Below, piece after piece: positions 43,166 through 54,057 of a stretch of DNA of 64,000 nucleotides. Position 1 is the first letter of the stretch. Every line of letters begins with the position of its first letter. The notes beneath the pieces are model-generated. The model was given only the letters and a program-made list of their open reading frames with translations, ran no database searches and had not been told where the DNA came from. This DNA comes from Halesus radiatus (taxonomy: Eukaryota > Arthropoda > Insecta > Trichoptera > Limnephilidae). The stretch spans positions 62,001 through 126,000 of the forward strand of contig JAHDVE020001383.1 of the NCBI GenBank assembly GCA_022606495.2, written 5' to 3'. Position numbers and translations under genes: made by a program.

Positions 43166-43839
43166 ATTTTATTAATTTTTCTTTTTAAATATTTTTCCAC
43201 GTTTTTTTTCTATTATAAATTTTAGTAAAACGGTTTATCGCCAACATTATTTAATAATCATTTTTTTATAAACTTATTTTTAAAAATATATTTTGCACGG
43301 TTTTATTTTTATTATAAATTTTAGTAAAACTGTTTCATCGTTTGAACATTAAATAATGAAAACAAATTATAGCGTACCTAACTCACTTTTATTCATGTGA
43401 GCACCGCTCGAGCAAGTAAGACTTTTGTACCCCAAAATGGGGTATGTTGTGAGGCTGATGGGTAGAGGAAGGTGAGGAAGGTGAGGAAGTACCTGGCTAT
43501 TCATATCTGGTCAAACACGGCAAAAGCCATTTAAGCAATTTCATTTGATTAATTTGTGTTATTTTACAATTTAGTCAATTAACACAACATATATACTGGC
43601 TCCAGATTTTTTTTACTTTAAGTCCACATATATGCAAGGCCAATATCATATTTGGGGATGCTGTGTGGAAGGTATTTTAAGGGAAAGGAAGGAAGTTCAG
43701 GGCAAGAAAAAGGTATGAGGGGTGGGTACGAATCTGGGGGTCAGTGCGTCCAGGAGTGACGTATGAATCCATCCATCCCACTGTCACTGGTACTAGGCAA
43801 TGATGGGTCGAAAGAGTCTGGTTGGGGAGGCCAAACCTC

Positions 43840-46170
43840 ACCCCATAAACTTGAGCACCCTTGCGAAATCACCAAACTTAGCGAATCACTTGGAGTGACT
43901 TATAGCAGAGGTGTTGGTTATCCATTAAATGATTCCCGGGGTGGCGGTACCTACACCCGTCTCCTAAATTCAATTTCCTAAGTTGCAAACAGTTGGGACT
44001 CTTGTGCAGTATACGCATAGAAAAATCATACAGCATTTCATACATACTTGATTGTTAAGAGGAACGGCTGCGCGGCCTGTTTCAAACAAAATTTAATTTT
44101 GGATTTGAGGCCAAAATACTCACCTAAGACTAATGATATTTTTTTAATCAAAAAGTATAGTAAATATCTAGTATGTATATCTATATCGTATTAAAAGTAA
44201 TTTATCCATTTTTCTATTACGTTATGAAATAGAGGCCCTTAAACGAATTGATTTTTTGCGTTTTTAGATGCACCTTTAACAATTATTTGAGGGCTAGCGG
44301 TGATTTAAAAAAGTTTTGGCCCATCTACTTAAAATACTCTGAAATATAATATTATAAAAAATATATTTTCAAAATAAGCATTATGGTGGACTTTAAATTA
44401 AATTAAAAACGATCAAATTGAATCTCCCAGGTTGAAGGGAGTTGGGACTCTTGTGCGGTTGGCACTTTTGTGCGGAATTCTCATAGAAAAATCATATATC
44501 ATTTCATGCAAACTCTACTATTAACACCTGGACAAATCTCACCTCCATGAACCCGGACACCCCTGCTAATCCACCAAACGAATCTAACCACTTGGTGAGA
44601 CCTATGACAGAGGTGTTGGTTATCCATCAAATGGTTCCCTGGGCAGCGGTACCTACACCTACCTCCTAGATCGAATCTACCAGGTTGAAAGCAGTTGGGA
44701 CTCTTGTGCGGTTGGGACTCTTGTGCAATTGGGACTTTTGTGCGGAATTCTCATAGAAAAATCAAATATCATTTCATACAAACTCTTCTGTTAAGACATG
44801 CACAAACTTAACCCCCATGAACCCGGCACCCCTGCTAATTCACCAAACGAATCTAACCACTTGGTGAGACCTATGACAGAGGTGTGGTTATCCATTAAAT
44901 GGTTCCCTTGGCAGCGGTACCTACACCTGCCTTCTAGATCGAATCTACCAGGTTTAAAGCAGTTGGAACTCTTGTGCAGTTGGGACTCTTGTGCAGTTGG
45001 GACTCTTGTGCAGTTGGGACTCTTGTGCAGTTGGGACTTTTGTGCGGAATTCTCATTGGAAAATCATATATCATTTCATACAAACTCTACTGTTAAGACG
45101 TGCACAAACTTAACCCCCATGAACCCGAGCACCCCTGCTAAGGCACCAAACATAGCGAACCACTTGATGTGATTTATGGCAGAGGTGTTGGTTATCCATT
45201 AAATGATTCCCGGGGCAGCGGTACCTACACCTGCCTCCCTAATCAAATCTACCAGGTTAAAAGCAGTCGGGACTCTTGTGCAGTTGGGACTCTTGTGCAG
45301 TTGGGACTTTTGTGCGGTATTCGCATAGAAAAATCATACATCATTTCGTACAAACTCTACTGTTAAGACCTGAACAAACTTAACCCCCCACGGACCCGGA
45401 CACCCCTGCTAAGTCACCAAACTTAGCAAACGACTTGGGGTGATCTATGGTATAGGTAATGCTTATCCATTAAATCCCGTGGCAGCGGTACCTACACCCG
45501 CCTTTCAAATTTAATTTCCCAGGATGAAAGCAGTTGGGACTCTTGTGCAGTTGGGACTCTTGTGCAGTTGGGGCTTTTGTGCAGAATTCTCATTGGAAAA
45601 TCATATATCATTTCATACAAACACTACTGTTAAGACGTGCACAAACTTAACCCCCCATGGACCCGGACACCCCTGCTAAGTCACCAAACTTTACAAACGG
45701 CTTGGGGTGACCTATGGTAGAAGTGTTGCTTATCCATTAAATTCTGGGGCGGCGGTACCTACACCCGCCTTCCAAATTAAAAGTCCTAGGTTGAAAGCAG
45801 TTGGGACTCTTGTGCGGTTGGGACTCTTGTGCGATTGGGACTCTTGTGCGATTGGGACTCTTGTGCGGTATTCACATAGAAAAATCATACATCATTTCAT
45901 ACATACTCTACTGTTAAGACATGTACAAATCTCACCCGGATGAACCTGGGCACCCCTGCTAAGTCACCAAACATAGCGAACCACTTGATGTGATTTATGG
46001 CAGAGGTGTTGGTTATCCATTAAATGGTTCCTGGGTGGCGGTGCCTACACCTGCCTCCGAAATTGAATCTCCCAAGTTAGAAGCAGTTGGGACTCTTGTG
46101 CGGTATTTGCAAAAAAATCGTCGAGGTAGTGTTATCCAACGAATCGTTCCGGGGCGGCGGTACCCATACT
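43840..46170. repeat. Satellite-like array, copy C
   Basis: About seven units. The 17-bp GCAGTTGGGACTCTTGT element reaches five tandem copies at about 44958-45044, the longest run in the window. The final copy of each run is typically GGGACTTTTGTGCGG, marking a fixed right edge. The truncated TTAA element interrupts it at 44059-44413. Confidence 0.85.
44059..44413. mobile_element. TTAA-flanked element, truncated copy inside copy C array
   Basis: After TTAA (44055-44058) it starts GAGGAACGGCTGCGCGGCC. It ends at the same breakpoint as the copy at 31480-31843, before GAATCTCCCAGGTTGAAGG. Confidence 0.75.
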
Positions 46171-46383
46171 CGCTAAGAACCAGATATACCAGTTGATAAG
46201 CAAAGCACTCTGATTTAAATCGTATCAACAAATGAGCACGGTGAAGGACCACGTGCACGCCTTCGATAAGCAAAGCGTCCTCCTGATTGGTTCATTCAAA
46301 TCGGATCAACAAAGGGAAAAGTGTAAAATGTATATGTGATGGAAAAATGGGCGTGGTTTACAGCAAAATCTATGTGACGAAAG

Positions 46384-46402
46384 TTGATCTTTTGGATCAA
46401 CG
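46384..46402. repeat. Right-end hairpin, copy C
   Basis: GTTGATCTTTTGGATCAAC, followed by three GGATCAACAAATT-type words and the terminal GATCAAC at 46494-46500. Confidence 0.75.
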
Positions 46403-46517
46403 TTTATATGCCTGCTTTGGTATTGGATCAACAAATTAGGGTGGATCAACAAATTCCTCCGGATCAACAAATTCCTGGCGTACCGTCGCGTCTGATCAAC
46501 ATAGTACGAGAGGGGAT

Positions 46518-46518
46518 A

Positions 46519-46551
<33 letters not shown>
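46518..46551. repeat. (TA)n tract at right edge of copy C
   Basis: A near-pure TA run directly after the terminal GAGGGGATATC. Confidence 0.85.
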
Positions 46552-46669
46552 CTCGTATGTACTAGATATTTACTAAACCTTTAATTGAAAAAATATATAA
46601 TCCAGTTTGGATGGGTATTTTGGCCTCAAATCCAAGTTTTGTATGAAACAGGCAGCACAGCTGTTCCTC
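46552..46669. mobile_element. TTAA-flanked element, right-end fragment
   Basis: It matches the last ~120 bp of the family (CTAGATATTTACTAAACC, a TTTGGATGGGTATTTTGGCC block, and the end CAGCTGTTCCTC) and is followed by TTAA at 46670-46673. Its left part is missing where it meets the (TA)n tract. Confidence 0.75.
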
Positions 46670-46689
46670 TTAAGTCATAGGTATATAGC

Positions 46690-46965
46690 AGTGAATAGAT
46701 AATAAACACTAGAAATGCCTTCCATGCAGATTTGAATCTAAACGCCACTGACTTTTGGTTCTATTCCATTTAGCATGCGCTCTGTCTTTCTAACACTGCC
46801 TGACATCGTATATCTCCATTATTGATCGTAATGAATATTTCATAGTGACGATGAAACTAATTTACGTTTTTTAAATTTAAGCAAAAAATAGCCAGACTTT
46901 TGTATCACGAAACACGGCTTTATCGCATTCCTTCTGTTTTTTTTTTATTATTCTATGGTCTGTAG
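46690..46965. repeat. Dispersed repeat, copy 1 (second at 63500)
   Basis: It shares a series of blocks with 63500-63790: CCACTG-like, GCTCTGTCTTTCTAACACTGCC (read 20 or fewer at a time), TATATCTCCATT, GTGACGATGAAA and a TATCACGAAACAC block, in the same order and orientation. No protein was recognised. Confidence 0.6.
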
Positions 46966-47114
46966 AAATAAAATTTATACGTTTTAAATTAAAGCAATAT
47001 TATTGATCATTTAATGAAGCAAATCCTGAGTAATTTCAGCCGACTCATCCTACCTTAGCAAAAACTACCCCAAACAGACCAAACATCCTGACTGATTAAG
47101 ACTGCAGCTGACAG

Positions 47115-47850
47115 GAAGGGGTGGCGACCCTAAGGGAAGATTATGTTTAACATCGGACCCAAAGAGCCTCGGAATAATGATGCAACCTTCTTCTGCAATC
47201 CGGATACTGCCACAAGTAATTTAATCTTGAGAATTAATAATTAGATTAATTTATTTCACAACAAAATCATAACAACTGTAGCAAAAATAAAAGGTCGACG
47301 TTGACATCGTTCCCAAAGAGTCCCAGTGCAATCTTTTTCTGAAGCAATTAAATCAATGAATTAATAATTTGTTCCCATTTTATTTTCTGTGTCTTTCTGT
47401 TTCATATTTTATTTAGATTTATTAATATTATTAATGATCAAAAAAAAATTATACAATGAGGCTTACAAGCTTCGATATAACTTGAAACTTAATTATTAGA
47501 ATAACGTATATTACAACACTGAGATAATTCGTATCAACTGACTCAAAAATAAAGGGTTCATATTAACATCGGTCCTAAAATATTTGAGTTTATTGAAGCA
47601 ACCTTATTCCGTTATCCGGATACTTCAACAAGTAATTTATTCAATCAGGAAATTAATTAGTTGAACTATTTTACATAGATCTGTATTGAAAATCTGGATT
47701 TGAAATATCTACAATCACATTAATTTTACATTTCACCTAAAAGGCATGCATTTATCATCAAGCCCAAAGAAGCCTTTTGAATGTAACCTTCTTCTTTAAT
47801 CCGGACACATCTATATGTAATTAATTAGATTTTATTTCACCTGAATGTTG
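47115..47850. repeat. Degenerate tandem array, four units
   Basis: Four head-to-tail units carry the words ACATCGGACCCAAAGAG, GCAACCTTCTTCTGC, AATCCGGATACTGCC and ACAAGTAATTTAATC, starting near 47138, 47295, 47560 and 47745. Spacing is irregular (about 160-265 bp) and units are highly diverged, so this is an old array. Confidence 0.65.
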
Positions 47851-48930
47851 TTTATATACCATAACCTGACGAGCAAATTAATAAAGAAATTAGAAATTAA
47901 TTATTCCAATGTTTCTAACACATTTTCCACATTTTATAGAGAGCAAATAATTTTTGATATATCACCAAATGTTTTATTATTGCGACACCTATTTCGTCGT
48001 TTAATTCAGTGAATAAAATTACATAAATAAGTCGTCACAATTTGGATTGACCGCAGTTTGAATTAAACAAAAACAAAAAACAATTAATCACGATATCCAA
48101 TGAATGATATGAAGATGCAGTAAACGGTAAAAAAATCGATATTGCAGCTATCCACCTTGGAAAATATGTTTTTCTTTCGATTTTCACGTGTAGCTTTTAA
48201 ACAGAAAATTAATTAGTATAATGTATTTATTATAATATTTTTTTGCTAATAAATTAAATAAATGCATATCACGTTATTTCAGTGGTAGATTTTCTCATAA
48301 TCGCCCTGGTAATAGATCATTATTTAGAAACGATTGTTTTGCTTGACATGGCGTTATCCGTGTTTAGTGACTAAAAATTAAATTAATATCTATGTTATTC
48401 CCAAACTTCCTCTCCCCCACTTCTTTTAACTGGGGATTCCATTGTCCAACTGGCTCCTGGCAGTTGGGGCTCAAAGGGTTGTTGGGGGTTACAAAGGTGT
48501 TTTATTTTTCTGTTCACCCACACAGCCTATCTAAATAACTAAGCGAATGTCCTTACTTAACGAAGTAATACCATGAAAGTAAATAATAAATTCATGGATG
48601 TCACTCCGAGTCAATTTGTCAATTGGAAAGTGGTGCAACTTAATTAAAAACCGACTTAAGGCGTAATTTGACAATGATTGATCAAAATCAGTCAATTGAC
48701 ATTCATTCCCGGGGAAATACTCGAGAAATAAAGGAATCAACTTCAAAATTAAACAATTTGTTCGATGTCACTTGTGGAAATAACAAAATAAGTCAATGCT
48801 ACGTTTCAATTTTCTTTAATTCGTCTCGTTGGAAATTTCATGATTAATTATACTCGTATACTTTAGCTTCTGGATGACTTTCTGTTTTAAGTTATAATAA
48901 TAAGATGCACGATACGTACAAAGCCATTTT
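47851..48930. other. No recognised feature; small SINE-like tail at 48285-48350
   Basis: AT-rich. A weak copy of the 'CGCCCTGGTAATAGATCATTATTTAG' tail type (compare 18800-18850, inverse) is the only repeat-like item. Confidence 0.4.
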
Positions 48931-48934
48931 AGAA

Positions 48935-49172
48935 ATGCTTACCTTTCTGATTTTTTTAATAAAATATCGAATTATCGGAATTATTTTTCTTTTTAGAAAG
49001 ACAGACAAATATTCCCCGGTTACGAATAACCTGACAATATTATAAAATCTTCTACTACCATCACAGTAAGCGGAAGATGTTGCTTGTGTCGTAATGGAGG
49101 GCTTAGTCACCCGAGGAATTGAACTCACGACTCCTGGGTGAGATCCACACGCGATGCCAACTCAGCCACTGA
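48935..49172 (-). repeat. tRNA-derived SINE (AACCGGGG family), copy 1
   Basis: On the minus strand: TGGCTGAGTTGG (A-box-like), about 30 bases, GTGAGTTCAATTCC (B-box-like), then a body with GCTTACTGTGATGGTAGTAG, CAGGTTATTCGTAACC and an AAAGAAAAATAATTCC stretch. The same order recurs at 59155-59355 and, more degraded, at 56185-56350, defining a SINE family of about 200-240 bp. Confidence 0.7.
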
Positions 49173-49179
49173 TCAATCA

Positions 49180-50066
49180 ATGGCAAATTTTATATTACAT
49201 TGAACTCGTGATCTTCGCACCGATACTGCACTCTCACCACAAGATCAACAAAATGGCATGACATGATAAATACATTTAAAAAAAAACTTCGTCTACGTAT
49301 ACACTACTATTGTAACCACTAGGAACACAGCTAAATATTTCAAAACATCGCCAAAAAAATCTTTAAGAAGATCTAACCTTATAAATCCGTAAAGATAAAC
49401 ATTGAATAAAGTTTTTAATTAAGAATTTAAATCTGATTATTTATCTGTTAGAAAAGCAAATAAATTACTTCGTTCATTCGAGAAACAAATATTGGAGTAA
49501 CCTCCAATAATTATTATTTGGCAGTAATTTTCTCCTAAGTCCCTCACCGTTCTTTTTTATTAAATTCTCTCCACCTTACCCTCTTTCTCATTCCGCTTCT
49601 TTCACTTCTCTTTCCTTATCCGGCAAGGTCAAAAGTAGTGGTCGGCAACCTAAACAACCCGCAGCCACAATTCCACTAATGTAACTAACTTTTATTTGAT
49701 ATTTATTTATTTATTGAATACTACATCATTTTTACATTAAAAAAAATTATATCAGCTGCATAAATAAAAATATATGAATAATGGAATATTTTCTTAACAT
49801 TTCTCACTAGAAAATCCTGTACTGAGGCGAAGTAATTTTTGGATAGAGAGTTTTCAGGAATTTTTATATTTCAACTTCAAGGTTTTGGTAGGGTATTTTC
49901 AGTAATTTCTATGAAGATATTTTAAAAATACCAATCAGTTATTTTTCTGATAATTCCTTAAGCCAAATTTTGCTGGACTTGTATTTATTTAACTGAAATA
50001 ATTTGTTTGATACTCGGTGGGAGTGTGTGTATAATTTTAACAAACCTACAATCTCAGCGTATCCCC
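49180..50066. other. No recognised feature
   Basis: AT-rich; the CT-rich patch near 49555-49625 has no coding or repeat signature. Confidence 0.4.
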
Positions 50067-50067
50067 C

Positions 50068-50195
50068 AAGGAGAGAATAGACCGCCACACAACTCTATCT
50101 CGGCACCCAGTCCTTGCTTCATCCACATTCATATGCCGTCTTATACATACTCTTTACGTTGTCTGACTCAATTAATTGATTCACTTAGTTGTGAT
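50068..50195 (-). pseudogene. Non-LTR retrotransposon 3' fragment
   Basis: On the minus strand it encodes a recognisable but frame-broken version of the RMKNVDEARTGCRDRVVWRSI-type terminus seen at 58335-58925. It starts near GTGAATCAATTAATTGAGTC and ends at a GGCGGTCTATTCTCTCC word. The 112-codon plus-strand frame over it is its shadow. Confidence 0.6.
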
Positions 50196-50199
50196 AATA

Positions 50200-50785
50200 T
50201 TACTAATCTATCAGTTTTAAATAATAAATATTTATGCTTTTTAATGTATTTTTCTCTTAAATTAGAAAAAAACACGCTATGTAAAAGATCAATTTGTTTG
50301 TTTCTCACAATGAGGGGTGGTTGCGTTTTTTTTTTTAATTTCTAAACACGAGCATCTACAGTAATAATACATTAACATTAGTCATGCGTATTCATTCTAC
50401 GTGCTAGCCGCAAACGGAAGTGCTGCTATCTCTAATTTTCAAAGAGAACTGGTGAAATTTTCGCATCCACGTACTGTGTTGGAATGGTTTTTCTCTTAAT
50501 ATTTGAAGACGAATTGAAAATTTCGGTAGCATCTTGAAATCAAATACATGTTGTTCAATTCATTTCGAAATCGGTACATGGGTGGTTAAGTCTGAACTCG
50601 AAATTTATATCAAAACGCAAAATTCGCGGCCATTTTGAATTTATAGAGTTCTCCCCCGATTTGATTTAAAATCGGTAGAGGGTATGAACGAGAGATGAAC
50701 TTGAACGATAAATGAAACTGAAAATTTATACGACAAGGTCCAAATGGACAAATGTCCATATAATTTCTTCAAATGCTTTGTAATT
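50200..50785. other. No recognised gene
   Basis: A moderately complex stretch (50400-50720) lacks frames or repeats I can name. Its right edge, TTCTTCAAATGCTTTGTAAT, resembles 28350-28375. Confidence 0.4.
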
Positions 50786-50862
50786 TTGTGGCATCATTAT
50801 TAATTATATAAATTGAAAATACACTTTGTATATACCACTTTACTTAAAATATATTAATATTT

Positions 50863-50897
50863 CGACATGTTTCGATAGCAATGCTATCATCTTCAGG
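50863..50897 (-). ncRNA. Hammerhead-like motif, PLE copy 1
   Basis: Minus strand: CTGAAGA, one extra T, stem II GATAGC/GCTATC with loop ATT, GAAAC, then ATGTCG. It has the same layout as the core at 26108, with ACATGT as the minimal stem III and C as the cleavage base. It is followed by the AAATATTAATATATTTTAAG tail. Confidence 0.6.
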
Positions 50898-51124
50898 AAT
50901 AAATGAATACTAAAAAATAATTTCAAGTATAGAAAAATGATAATAAAATTTAAAACAATAATTTAAGAATATACAAAATATGAGCATAAACAAAAATGAA
51001 TTAAAGTAGGTACGTAACAGATTAAAAATGTTAATGACAAAATAATTATAAAACATTGAATAATACATTTAAATTAGAAATATAAATAAAAATTATCATT
51101 ATTAATATTAATATGAAAATAAAT

Positions 51125-52705
51125 TTAAGAGATAGCTATTTTAAAAAATATTTGATTATTTATTAAATTTAATTCGCTATTAACACTTTTTCTTATTTCT
51201 AAAATTTCAAATTTATCTAATTGTAAACCAGTTGTATTTGTATGTAAAACTTTTAAACCTTTATTTATATCAAACGAATGATTGGTTTCTAAAATATGAT
51301 TTGCAAATTCAGAATAGTTGTTATTATTTAAACATCTTAGGTGTTCCTTAACCCTAATACTGAAATTTCTACAAGTCTTTCCGATGTAAAAATAGTTGCA
51401 ATCATTACAAATCAATTTATATACTCCCGATTTATTCAAAATATTATCTTTATCTTTGTTATTTAAAATGTATTTTTTTAATTTATTATTGGTATAAAAA
51501 GCTGGTTGGATAGTATTTGGCAAGTTTCTAATTATTAAATTTGCGGTATTGTTATTTAAAAATAATATTTTTCTCCATTGTTTATTAACATCAGTTATTT
51601 GTGGATATACATAAGATTTAATAAATTTTTTCTTAAGCTTTTTGTTTAACATATTGTTTATTAATTTAGTACTATAACCATTATTTATTGCAATCTGTTT
51701 AATTATATTTAATTCTTTGTTAAAATTATTTTTTGATAATGGTATATTAACTAATCTACTAAGCATAGAATGAAAAGCTGATAATTTTTGAGAAAATGGA
51801 TGATTAGAAGTATTATGTATAACAATATCTGTATAAGTATCTTTACGATATATATTAAATTCAAATTTATTATTAACAATAGAAATATTTAAGTCTAAGA
51901 AGTTTATGTTAAAATTTTGTCCAATTTCTATGGTGAACTTAATTTTTTTATGGATTTTATTTAGAAAATTTAGGAAAATATTTAGTTGTCTTTCATTCCC
52001 AGTCCAAATACAAAACACGTCATCTACATATCTTTTCCAAAAATAAACATATTTTAATAATAAAGCGCAACTATTAAAAATTTTATTCTCTAAATTGTCT
52101 AAAAATATATCAGCTAATAAAGGACTAATACTAGACCCCATTGATAAACCATCTTTTTGTTTAAAAATAATATTATCAAATTGAAAATAGTTTTGTTTTA
52201 AAATAACATTAAATAAATTATATAAATCTTTTGATAATGTCTTAGGAATATTTGATGAATTGAGTAATTTATTTATAATAATTTTGCTTTCATCAAGTGG
52301 AACACTCGGAAATAAATTAACAACGTCAAAAGATACTAAAAATGCATTGTTAGGGATATCCAAAGATTTTAACTGATCAACCAATTCTAGAGAATTTTTT
52401 ATTGTATATTTAGGTTTGAAAATATTACTATCCAAAAATATTTTGTTAATTGTAGATGCTAATTTATAACTAGGGGCATTACAATTAGAAACTACCGGTC
52501 TAATTGGTTGATCAATTTTATGAATTTTTATTAAGCTATATAATTTAGGAATTTGAGGATTTTTTAATGTCAATTTATTATTTTTAAATAAATTAATAAT
52601 ATTTTCACTTTTGCAATTTTTTAATGCATTTATAATATCTTCTTTACATTTACTAATTGGGTTTTTATTAACTATTTCAAAAATTTCACTTTTCAAAAAA
52701 TCCAT
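51125..52705 (-). CDS. Penelope-like reverse transcriptase with GIY-YIG endonuclease
   Basis: 526 residues from the first ATG, but the homologous frame continues upstream to about 52930: LTITKADKGNS is readable there, then a one-base slip near 52745 before LDTSVYIKKTMDF. RT landmarks are RPVVSNCNAPSYKLA (residues 69-83), FDVVNLFPSVP (126-136), KDGLSMGSSISPLLADIFL (184-202) and RYVDDVF with the catalytic Asp pair (225-231). A GIY-YIG nuclease occupies about residues 426-510, with SGVYKL, FYIGKT and IRVKEHL. This order is diagnostic of Penelope-like elements, which copy RNA onto cleaved chromosomal DNA. The Asn/Lys/Ile excess reflects AT-rich DNA. The frame is otherwise intact, indicating recent insertion. 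Confidence 0.93.
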   Translation of the reverse strand: MDFLKSEIFEIVNKNPISKCKEDIINALKNCKSENIINLFKNNKLTLKNPQIPKLYSLIKIHKIDQPIRPVVSNCNAPSYKLASTINKIFLDSNIFKPKYTIKNSLELVDQLKSLDIPNNAFLVSFDVVNLFPSVPLDESKIIINKLLNSSNIPKTLSKDLYNLFNVILKQNYFQFDNIIFKQKDGLSMGSSISPLLADIFLDNLENKIFNSCALLLKYVYFWKRYVDDVFCIWTGNERQLNIFLNFLNKIHKKIKFTIEIGQNFNINFLDLNISIVNNKFEFNIYRKDTYTDIVIHNTSNHPFSQKLSAFHSMLSRLVNIPLSKNNFNKELNIIKQIAINNGYSTKLINNMLNKKLKKKFIKSYVYPQITDVNKQWRKILFLNNNTANLIIRNLPNTIQPAFYTNNKLKKYILNNKDKDNILNKSGVYKLICNDCNYFYIGKTCRNFSIRVKEHLRCLNNNNYSEFANHILETNHSFDINKGLKVLHTNTTGLQLDKFEILEIRKSVNSELNLINNQIFFKIAIS

Positions 52706-52930
52706 GGTCTTTTTAATATAAACACTTGTATCTAAAATAATGTATCGAATTTCCTTTATCAGCTTTAGTGATGGTTAAATTTTTCTCTAAAGTAACTTTT
52801 GAAATATTAATTGCATGTTTTTTTTCTTCAATTTCTTTTTGTTTTTGTTTCGGTTTTAAAATAGAATTATTTGATTGCACATTTTTTATAATTTCACCAC
52901 ATTTATAATGAAAAGAATTTTCATAATTAA
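52706..52930 (-). pseudogene. N-terminal continuation of PLE copy 1, frameshifted and truncated
   Basis: Minus-strand reading gives NENSFHYKCGEIIKNVQ, then KPKQKQKEIEEKKHAINI, then KVTLEKNLTITKADKGNS, a typical upstream region of Penelope proteins. One indel near 52745 separates it from the 526-codon frame. It ends at the junction with the inverted copy. Confidence 0.75.
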
Positions 52931-54057
52931 CTTGATGAAAGCAAAATTATTATAAATAAATTACTCAATTCATCAAATATTCCTAAGACATTATCAAAAG
53001 ATTTATATAATTTATTTAATGTTATTTTAAAACAAAACTATTTTCAATTTGATAATATTATTTTTAAACAAAAAGATGGTTTATCAATGGGGTCTAGTAT
53101 TAGTCCTTTATTAGCTGATATATTTTTAGACAATTTAGAGAATAAAATTTTTAATAGTTGCGCTTTATTATTAAAATATGTTTATTTTTGGAAAAGATAT
53201 GTAGATGACGTGTTTTGTATTTGGACTGGTAATGAAAGACAATTAAATATTTTCCTAAATTTCCTAAATAAAATCCATAAAAAATTAAATTCACCATAGA
53301 AATAGGACAAAATTTTAACATAAACTTCTTAGACTTAAATATTTCTATTGTTAATAATAAATTTGAATTTAATATATATCGTAAAGATACCTATACAGAT
53401 ATTGTTATACATAATACTTCTAATCATCCATTTTCTCAAAAATTATCAGCTTTTCATTCTATGCTTAGTAGATTAGTTAATATACCATTATCAAATAATA
53501 ATTTTAACAAAGAATTAAACATAATTAAACAGATTGCAATAAATAATGGTTATAGTACTAAATTAATAAACAATATGTTAAACAAAAAGCTTAAGAAAAA
53601 ATTTATTAAATCTTATGTATATCCACAAATAACTGATGTTAATAAACAATGGAGAAAAATATTATTTTTAAATAACAATACCGCAAATTTAATAATTAGA
53701 AACTTGCCAAATAATATCCAACCAGCTTTTTATACCAATAATAAATTAAAAAAATACATTTTAAATAACAAAGATAAAGATAATATTTTGAATAAATCGG
53801 GAGTATATAAATTGATTTGTAATGATTGCAACTATTTTTACATCGGAAAGACTTGTAGAAATTTCACTATTAGGATTAAGGAACACCTAAGATGTTTAAA
53901 TAATAACAACTATTCTGAATTTGCAAATCATATTTTAGAAACCAATCATTCGTTTGATATAAATAAAGGTTTAAAAGTTTTACATACAAATACAACTGGT
54001 TTACAATTAGATAAATTTGAAATTTTAGAAATAAGAAAAGTGTTAATAGCGAATTAA
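52931..54057 (+). pseudogene. PLE copy 2 RT/GIY-YIG, truncated and frameshifted
   Basis: The frame is open from the junction through DGLSMGSS (53087) and the YVDD motif. It then breaks at about 53281, where copy 1 has one more A in an A run. Coding resumes in another frame through NINFLDLNISIV to the GIY-YIG region (SGVYKLICND, FYIGKT). A second one-base loss in an A run near 54039 changes the end from KSVNSEL to KVLIAN. Substitutions against copy 1 are rare (for example S to N and S to T). The palm N-terminus and motif A are missing, so it is not functional. Confidence 0.9.

Larger units (their letters stand above)
41049..46517 (+). mobile_element. Composite (GTTGATC) element, copy C
   Basis: The left end is TCACCTCTTCCCGTAC then TATGTTGATC. 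The right end is GATCAACATAGTACGAGAGG. The interior from 41370 is nearly identical to copy A from 28670 with small indels. It shares the truncated TTAA element, the same SINE-like and non-LTR pieces and the same first array units. The array is shorter than in A, and the extra left segment and left inverted arm of A are missing. This is the most regular copy and the best reference for the family, about 5.5 kb. No transposase is visible. Confidence 0.75.
50788..52930 (-). mobile_element. Penelope-like element, copy 1 (minus strand)
   Basis: It comprises, on the minus strand, part of the N-terminal region, the reverse transcriptase, a GIY-YIG endonuclease, a 3' untranslated region and a terminal hammerhead-like motif with an ATATACAAAGTGTATTTTC tail. 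The 5' side stops at about 52930, where an inverted second copy begins, so the true 5' end is missing. Flanking terminal repeats of the canonical Penelope type were not seen. Confidence 0.9.

Noticed and set aside
32340..45900. Regularly spaced 17-bp repeats as a CRISPR-like array
   Set aside because: The GCAGTTGGGACTCTTGT units abut with no spacers and sit in a eukaryotic transposon context.
51125..52705. GIY-YIG domain as a group I intron homing endonuclease, or the RT as a telomerase or group II intron protein
   Set aside because: RT followed by GIY-YIG in one protein, with hammerhead-bearing termini, is specific to Penelope-like elements.
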